64,000 nucleotides of DNA from Liolophura sinensis. Taxonomy: Eukaryota > Mollusca > Polyplacophora > Chitonida > Chitonidae. The stretch lies in NCBI RefSeq assembly GCF_032854445.1, contig NC_088296.1, forward strand, positions 12,996,706 through 13,060,705, read 5' to 3'. Both the position numbers and the translations under genes were made by a program. Each line of letters opens with the position of its first letter. Positions within the stretch are counted from its first letter, which is position 1. This document shows, in pieces, positions 58,697 through 64,000 of the stretch. A model generated the notes under the pieces. It searched no databases. It saw only the letters and a list, made by a program, of their open reading frames with translations, and was not told the origin of the DNA.

Positions 58697-59621
58697 GATT
58701 CACGTATACAAGATCAGACCTCAACAGTTACCTATCAAATGTCCTACCTTAAGACACGACCATAAGGCGTTATGACCATTATAACTTCATGGGAAGTCTA
58801 CCTGTAAGTTGTATAACAAGTCTAACACAGATCTGTGATCCAGTATCTGTGTTAGCTTCAAATCACTTCAAATTCAAAAATTTCTTTTTCTGATAAAGGT
58901 CCTGTAAAATACCACCAATATCAGGGCTATCCGAGATCATATTTAATTATGAATATACATGAACATGGTGACGATGGGACATAGCTCGGTGGCATGTGTA
59001 CAGGTAAGCCATGGATAATCTTGTACAAAGATAATCCTCGTGCGTGCACAATCCGGGCATTCACCTGGGGACTTGTTAGATGGCAGGAGTAAAGGATACT
59101 TTGGCTAAAAACACACTTTGACTGATGAACGCTGTAACATAACACGTCTGTGGGATGAGAATTCTACAGCACGCAATTCGCCGACTTTAGGTCAGGCTAT
59201 GAAATAGCGGCTCGCAACGTCAACACATGCAGTGACGGAGTAATGCCATGCAGAAGATATGAAAGGAGTATGTTTATTAAAACGACCTCTAATAATCAAT
59301 GTTTCTAGAAATTTCTTATATTTGCTCTATAAAAATAAATGTTTCTTGTAAAGTTTATTTTTTTCTGTTAGTGAACAATTATAGCTAGAAGGATAAGACC
59401 TGCAGTTAAAACTGTGATGAATGTGGTAAAGATATCGACGTTAGAGAGCAATCCGATCGCTTCACATGGGTGCAATCAGAACAGAAAACTGTCATCTTGA
59501 CATTCTGTTGAGAAGGACGATAGGTGAAATATGTGAGTAGTCGACCTATATAAAGAGATCTCGCATTTCCATAGGGATGTTGTTTTTTGTTAAATGTGAC
59601 AGCAGATCTAGGGTGACCATT

Positions 59622-59848
59622 TTTATTTATTTATAAATTTGATTGGGGTTTAACGCCGTACTCCAGAATATTTCACTTATACGGCGTGGACCAGCATTAT
59701 GGTGGGAGGAAACTGAACAGAGCCCGGTGGAAACACACGACCATCCACAGGTTGTGGTAGACCTTCCCACGTACGGCTGGAGAGGGCGACCGCATTGGTG
59801 AGAGTCATTACTAGGTCATTGCGCCGCGCGTGCCAACCACCTAGGCCC
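59622..59848 (-). mobile_element. SINE-1, near full length, unit C
   Basis: Counterpart of 23341-23588, with a short loss in the B-box region (GGAGAGGGCGACCGC). Confidence 0.78.
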
Positions 59849-60143
59849 CGGGCTTGACTGAACTAACACATAGGAAATATATAATTATAAGTCTACGTTG
59901 TCAATGAGACTGACTGAGCTAAACCATTGGCATTTGGCAAGTTACTGTCGAACTTTTCCACATGTGTCATGCGCATATGCACTGCATATTTCCACCAGAC
60001 AATTTAGGCTCGAAGGCGACTAGGAATTTTTTATGGAGGAGCATTACACCCAACTCCTTGGTTTTTCCACATGCTTCCTTTCTGTATAGGCGAAACATCA
60101 GCAGCAATCTGTCTATGTCAAAATTAATTTGTTTGTCAGAAAA

Positions 60144-60242
60144 CTCTGTCCGGTTTCCTCCCACCATAATGCTGACCGCTGTGCTGTAAGTGAAATATTC
60201 TTGAGTAGGCCTACGTAATACTACAATCAAAGGAATCAACAC
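60144..60242 (+). mobile_element. SINE-1 3' fragment, unit C
   Basis: Counterpart of 23871-23967. Confidence 0.7.
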
Positions 60243-60274
60243 ATAGATCAAAACCAATTATTTATTCATCTGCT

Positions 60275-60368
60275 TATTTATTTGATTGATGATTTACGCG
60301 GTACTATATGCGGGAATATTTCACTTATACGACGCCGGGCACTATCATGGTGTGAGGAAACCGGGCTC
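60275..60368 (-). mobile_element. SINE-1 3' fragment, unit C
   Basis: Counterpart of 24001-24090. Confidence 0.7.
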
Positions 60369-60550
60369 GGTGATAAGGACACAGTATCAGCAGCCATGTG
60401 GAGACATCAGTGTTTTACAAGCAATCTAACATTGTCCGCCATATACGATGACATGTACCTTCATACTGTAACACAGCTTGGCTTGACGAAGTCATGTGAG
60501 GGAATGTGTGGAAGAGAATTATTCACACCGTGGTTTTAGCACTATAGATT

Positions 60551-60815
60551 TTTTTTTTTTAATTGGTGTTTTACGCCGTACTCAAGAATATTTCGCTTAT
60601 ACAACGGCGGTCAGCATTATGGTGGGTGGAAACCGGGCAGAGGCCGGGGGAAACCCACGACCATCCGCAGGTTGCTGGCAGACCTTCTCACGTACGGCCG
60701 GAGAGCAAGCCAGCATGAGCTGGACTTCAACTCACAGCGACCGCATTGGTGAGAGACTCCTGGGTCATTACGCTGCGCTAGCGCTTTAACCGACTGAGCC
60801 ACGGAGGCCCCTACA
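60551..60815 (-). mobile_element. SINE-1, young full-length insertion private to unit C
   Basis: Flanked by an exact 11-bp target-site duplication CACTATAGATT (60540-60550 and 60816-60826). Units A and B hold the empty site (GCGCTATAGATTAAAC). The minus-strand element has an intact A-box, B-box region, Deu-like core and an A-rich tail (T run at the left edge), and is close to consensus. Confidence 0.92.
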
Positions 60816-60826
60816 CACTATAGATT

Positions 60827-61599
60827 AAACCTGTACAGCGCTCGGTATACCTGAGTTCACTTTGTATCAAACTCTTCAAAGTTTTACAGAATCTTTTATC
60901 CTAACAACTTTGGTATGTACAGCAAACGGGCAAACATGGGCTAAATTACACATATCCATTTGCAACATCCCAAAATAGCAAGTTGAACAATATGTTTATT
61001 CAGGTGGAACTACTTCTGGGTCTGTAGGCCCTACTGGTAAAGACAGAAGTCTCCCACGGTGAGACAGAGCAAAGACAGAGGACAAATGTCTGGCTGCGTT
61101 GTTCAGAAATACATGTTAAAACTTATACTGAGATTTCTGTGAAATACTCATTGCGTTTTATGAAATGAAAGCATTTGTCAAAAATTCGCATAATGAACGT
61201 CATCTGGAAATCGTGCGTTTCATTATTTGGCTTGTCAGGCTTTTTGTCAATATTTTTTCTAGCAGAGGGTTTATCCTTTACAAACGTATAGTAGGTGTCA
61301 CGAAAGTTGACCCGGTATAGTCAGACTAAGATCTGAGCCACAATTCGGCGACAACAAGTTTCCGATTTCCTAACTGCTTAACTAATTTAACTTATCTAGT
61401 AAGACGGGCACGACAATACAGATTCCCCCAAAGTTACGTTACAGACGGACGAAATATTTTCAAAACACGGAAGAAAGCTTTGTAAGTCAGATTATAAACA
61501 CTTCTTGACCTGCATAGGCTATTCTCTGCTCGCCTGCATGCGTTAGGTCTTTAGTCGTCTTCTGTGTCTCTGTGAGTTGAGGTATTGACATTGAAGAGA
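60827..61599. other. non-coding stretch before signal exon, unit C
   Basis: Colinear with A and B except for about 235 bp at 61237-61470, absent from them. No exon. Confidence 0.45.
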
Positions 61600-61678
61600 A
61601 TGGCGGTCTTAGCCAACCTGGGAACCAAGACAGCGTCAATGGCCATAGCTCTGGTTTTGACAATTTTACTCACCCCAG
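61600..61678 (+). CDS. Gene 4 (unit C), first exon: signal peptide; rest beyond the window
   Basis: Encodes MAVLANLGTKTASMAIALVL then TILLTPG, with the same CCAG|GTAAGT donor. Other exons of this paralogue would lie after position 64000. Confidence 0.75.
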
Positions 61679-62499
61679 GTAAGTTGACTACTCTGTTCAT
61701 ATCTTATATTATATCATATATTAAAATATCACTGTGTGTTATACTATGCATATCGTTATTACTTATCTTCAAACAGAAATGATGATCCTGTGTATCTATC
61801 CCATTACTTAGGCATAAAAAAACGATACACACACAAGCGTTATGCACAAACACAAGAGTTGTGGTGACCGACAAAAGCTCTTCTGTGACAAAATGAAGTG
61901 CTATGGTCACACAAATTAGTTCCACAGAAACATAAACAAGATCGAGTTATATGGAAACAGTAAACAGCATGAGAAAGCATAAATACGGAACCGCAGAAGG
62001 AATATGCAAACAACTCAATCACTTTCCAAAAAATAATATACTCGACGTGGTGAGAGATGACTGTCGACTGTTTTTTGATAGCTATTTCGTGGTCCGTTTT
62101 AGTATCGGCCAATGGTAATGGAGCTTGCTTTCAATCGACACCCCAAAAGAGACAAAAGCGAGCTTTCTATTGCTCGATTCAACGCGAACAGCAACATAGC
62201 TATCACGGATTCCGATATAATCAGCCATTTTTCCAGCCATGGCCAACATGAAAGCGGCTTCTTTGTCATTGGTCCACAGTGCGTCGGACCGTGAGATAAT
62301 TAGGTAAGGGTGCGAGATAAACCCTGACTTTTGATCAGTCAAAAAAGTGTCGTCACCCGCCGATATTTTTTTTTTGAATGACTTTTTTGTTTGCTCCTCT
62401 TGCGGCATAAATATCCTCCAGTGCGAGATAATTCCCGAGTGTACTTTTTGAGGAATACCTACAAATTTTTTGCATGCTCCTTTTACAGCTCTGTACATC

Positions 62500-63185
62500 A
62501 ATAACTTCTAATGAAACATAAATACTTTGGCCACAAATGTAAGTTCAACAAAAACATACCTTACAAATGGTAGGACGGATACCAAACAGCTCGCCTGCAA
62601 GCAAAACTTCAGCCCAATACACAAAGTACTGAAATCTTGAATTTGGTAAATTACAGTAATTAATAATTAATATGCACACACAGCTTTACGATGTAACATC
62701 CGCCTTGTGACATTGTGCTTTATATGCATGTAAAACTTCAGGTCAATACATACTGTACTTTTTGAGATGCCACCACTGACCTTTTTTTAACTTTGGTTGT
62801 GCTACACAATGCACCAAGTCCCTCATTGTGATTTACGGGGTTTAATAAGCAACCACCTTATTAACGATGGAATATCCCCCTTGTGTTGTTGTGCCATACA
62901 TATGTGCAAACCTTGAGCTCAGTAAATGTGCTTCTAGTACTTTGCGAGATACCACCTATAACACTTTGCTTAACATTGGTTTTAATACACAAAACACGAA
63001 GTCTGGAATTTAGCAATTTTATTGTATTTAATATGTACACACCGGATCAAGGATGTAATATCCCCCTCGTGCTATTGTGCACTACATATGTGCAAACCAT
63101 GAGCTCAATCCATGTGGTACTTTTGCAGTTACCACCTCTAACATTTTGTTTAAGATTGCTTTCCCTGTTTCCGACGGAACCACAT
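62500..63185. repeat. diverged tandem repeat of about 180 bp, unit C
   Basis: Counterpart of the arrays in A and B; a 12-bp loss (GTGGGAGGTACATGAAT shortened) lies near 62597. Confidence 0.65.
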
Positions 63186-64000
63186 AAGCTACGTGCCATG
63201 ACCACATAAATAATTTGTACAGAACACTAAAGAAGGCACGAAGAATGAGTGAATGACTGGTTGCAACTTAGGGAGCCATATAATGGCGAGAAAATGTTGC
63301 AACCAGGAGGCAATCAGCGGCTTTCTATTTCTTGATGAGGATATCCGAAATGAAATAAAACTAGACGGGAAAACTTTAAAACTAGGTAAAATAACACATA
63401 AGTGAGCTGAAACTCGAAAACCGCTACATTTTAAAAATATGTACTCTGCACGGCCCGTTGAATATAGCAATATCGAAGAACTATAAGTTTAATATATAGA
63501 CTTATGGTAAATAATAAATAACAGCATAGCTTGCGCCACTGTTTAATAATTCAGGTATATTTTCGATTGTGCACGAGTTAAGGTCCGAAATATTTGCCTT
63601 AGAAATGGATTGATTGTCATTGCCCAAAACTTCTATTGCACAAAGACGGTAAATTCGGGGTTTACATTTTGCTTGCAATAGTACATTAATTTTACTCATT
63701 TTACTGCCAGGTTTATCATGATGTGTAAAGATCAAGAATAACGGTTTGACGTCACATAGGGAGTATTTCAGACAAATAATGGCAATACAGCTCTATAGTT
63801 TTGGGAAGATAGTCACTAATTATCATTCAATGTCGATCAGAGTTTCACGCACCGTTGTCGGCTATATATGGAGTAGATGAGCCAACCCATTTATCTTTGT
63901 CTGCTACATATGGGGCACATTCATTGTAATGTACTACCAATGAACCAGTATTGGATACCGAACAAAACATTTACTCAGCTGGCAGAAACTTCAGATCTAT
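63186..64000. other. intron-like non-coding stretch, unit C
   Basis: Colinear with 26386-27100 and 44530-45360; closer to B than to A here (GGTTGCAACTTAGGGAGCCA shared with B). No exon. Confidence 0.45.

Larger units (their letters stand above)
55840..64000. repeat. tandem segmental duplication, unit C (cut by window end)
   Basis: Third unit, colinear with A and B from the tail exon through the 180-bp repeats. It has a private SINE-1 insertion, an extra stretch of about 235 bp at 61237-61470 and an internally duplicated minisatellite end. Confidence 0.85.

Noticed and set aside
62082-62501. 139-codon minus-strand frame in unit C
   Set aside because: Broken in units A and B, no recognised domain, low-complexity Lys run from a T tract.

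Overview
The window looks like nuclear DNA of an invertebrate animal, most likely a marine lophotrochozoan (mollusc or brachiopod grade; this is inference). Supporting signs are short exons with GT-AG introns, EGF-like modules encoded by phase 1-1 exons, many tRNA-derived SINEs with a Deu-like central domain, MITE-like inverted-repeat elements, a decayed non-LTR retrotransposon, and abundant minisatellites. There are no bacterial-style operons and no rRNA, true tRNA or CRISPR features.

Positions 1-11.2 kb: no convincing gene. The stretch holds SINE copies, two larger inverted-repeat elements (5001-5580 with a (TA)n core; 6355-6633), a foldback (4255-4382), a perfect hairpin (2803-2830), a 41-bp minisatellite (7592-8456) and a 72-bp repeat (9715-10083).

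Positions 11.3-20.5 kb: one apparently intact gene on the + strand. I assembled eight exons by splice sites and phase; they total 1488 bp, or 495 codons plus stop. Order: signal peptide, two Cys-rich modules, two calcium-binding EGF modules, a Ser/Thr-rich stalk, one transmembrane helix, and a 240-residue cytoplasmic tail rich in tyrosine motifs (YxxL/V and YxN). It is predicted to be a type I receptor; I cannot name a described orthologue. Its introns carry 27-bp and 23-bp minisatellites.

Positions 19.73-64.0 kb: a tandem array with a period of about 18.05 kb. Units are A (about 19.73-37.8 kb), B (about 37.8-55.84 kb) and C (about 55.84 kb to the window end, incomplete). Each unit starts with the tyrosine-rich tail exon and continues with a MITE, a 45-bp minisatellite, SINE fragments, a signal-peptide exon and a diverged 180-bp repeat. 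Units A and B then have two EGF-like exons, a Ser/Thr exon, a LINE fragment and a broken second copy of the second EGF exon. Downstream genes 2 and 3 thus have signal + EGF + EGF + Ser/Thr exons, but I find no transmembrane exon. The tail exons that follow them (units B and C) contain in-frame stops. The duplicated segment begins only about 25-30 bp upstream of the tail exon, so the transmembrane exon was left outside it. The tails are therefore orphan exons, and genes 2-3 may be secreted proteins, unfinished or dead copies, or parts of longer genes.

Units A and B are almost identical over about 32.3-36.7 / 50.3-54.7 kb and less alike elsewhere, suggesting gene conversion or an assembly effect. 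Unit C has its own SINE insertion with a clear target-site duplication.
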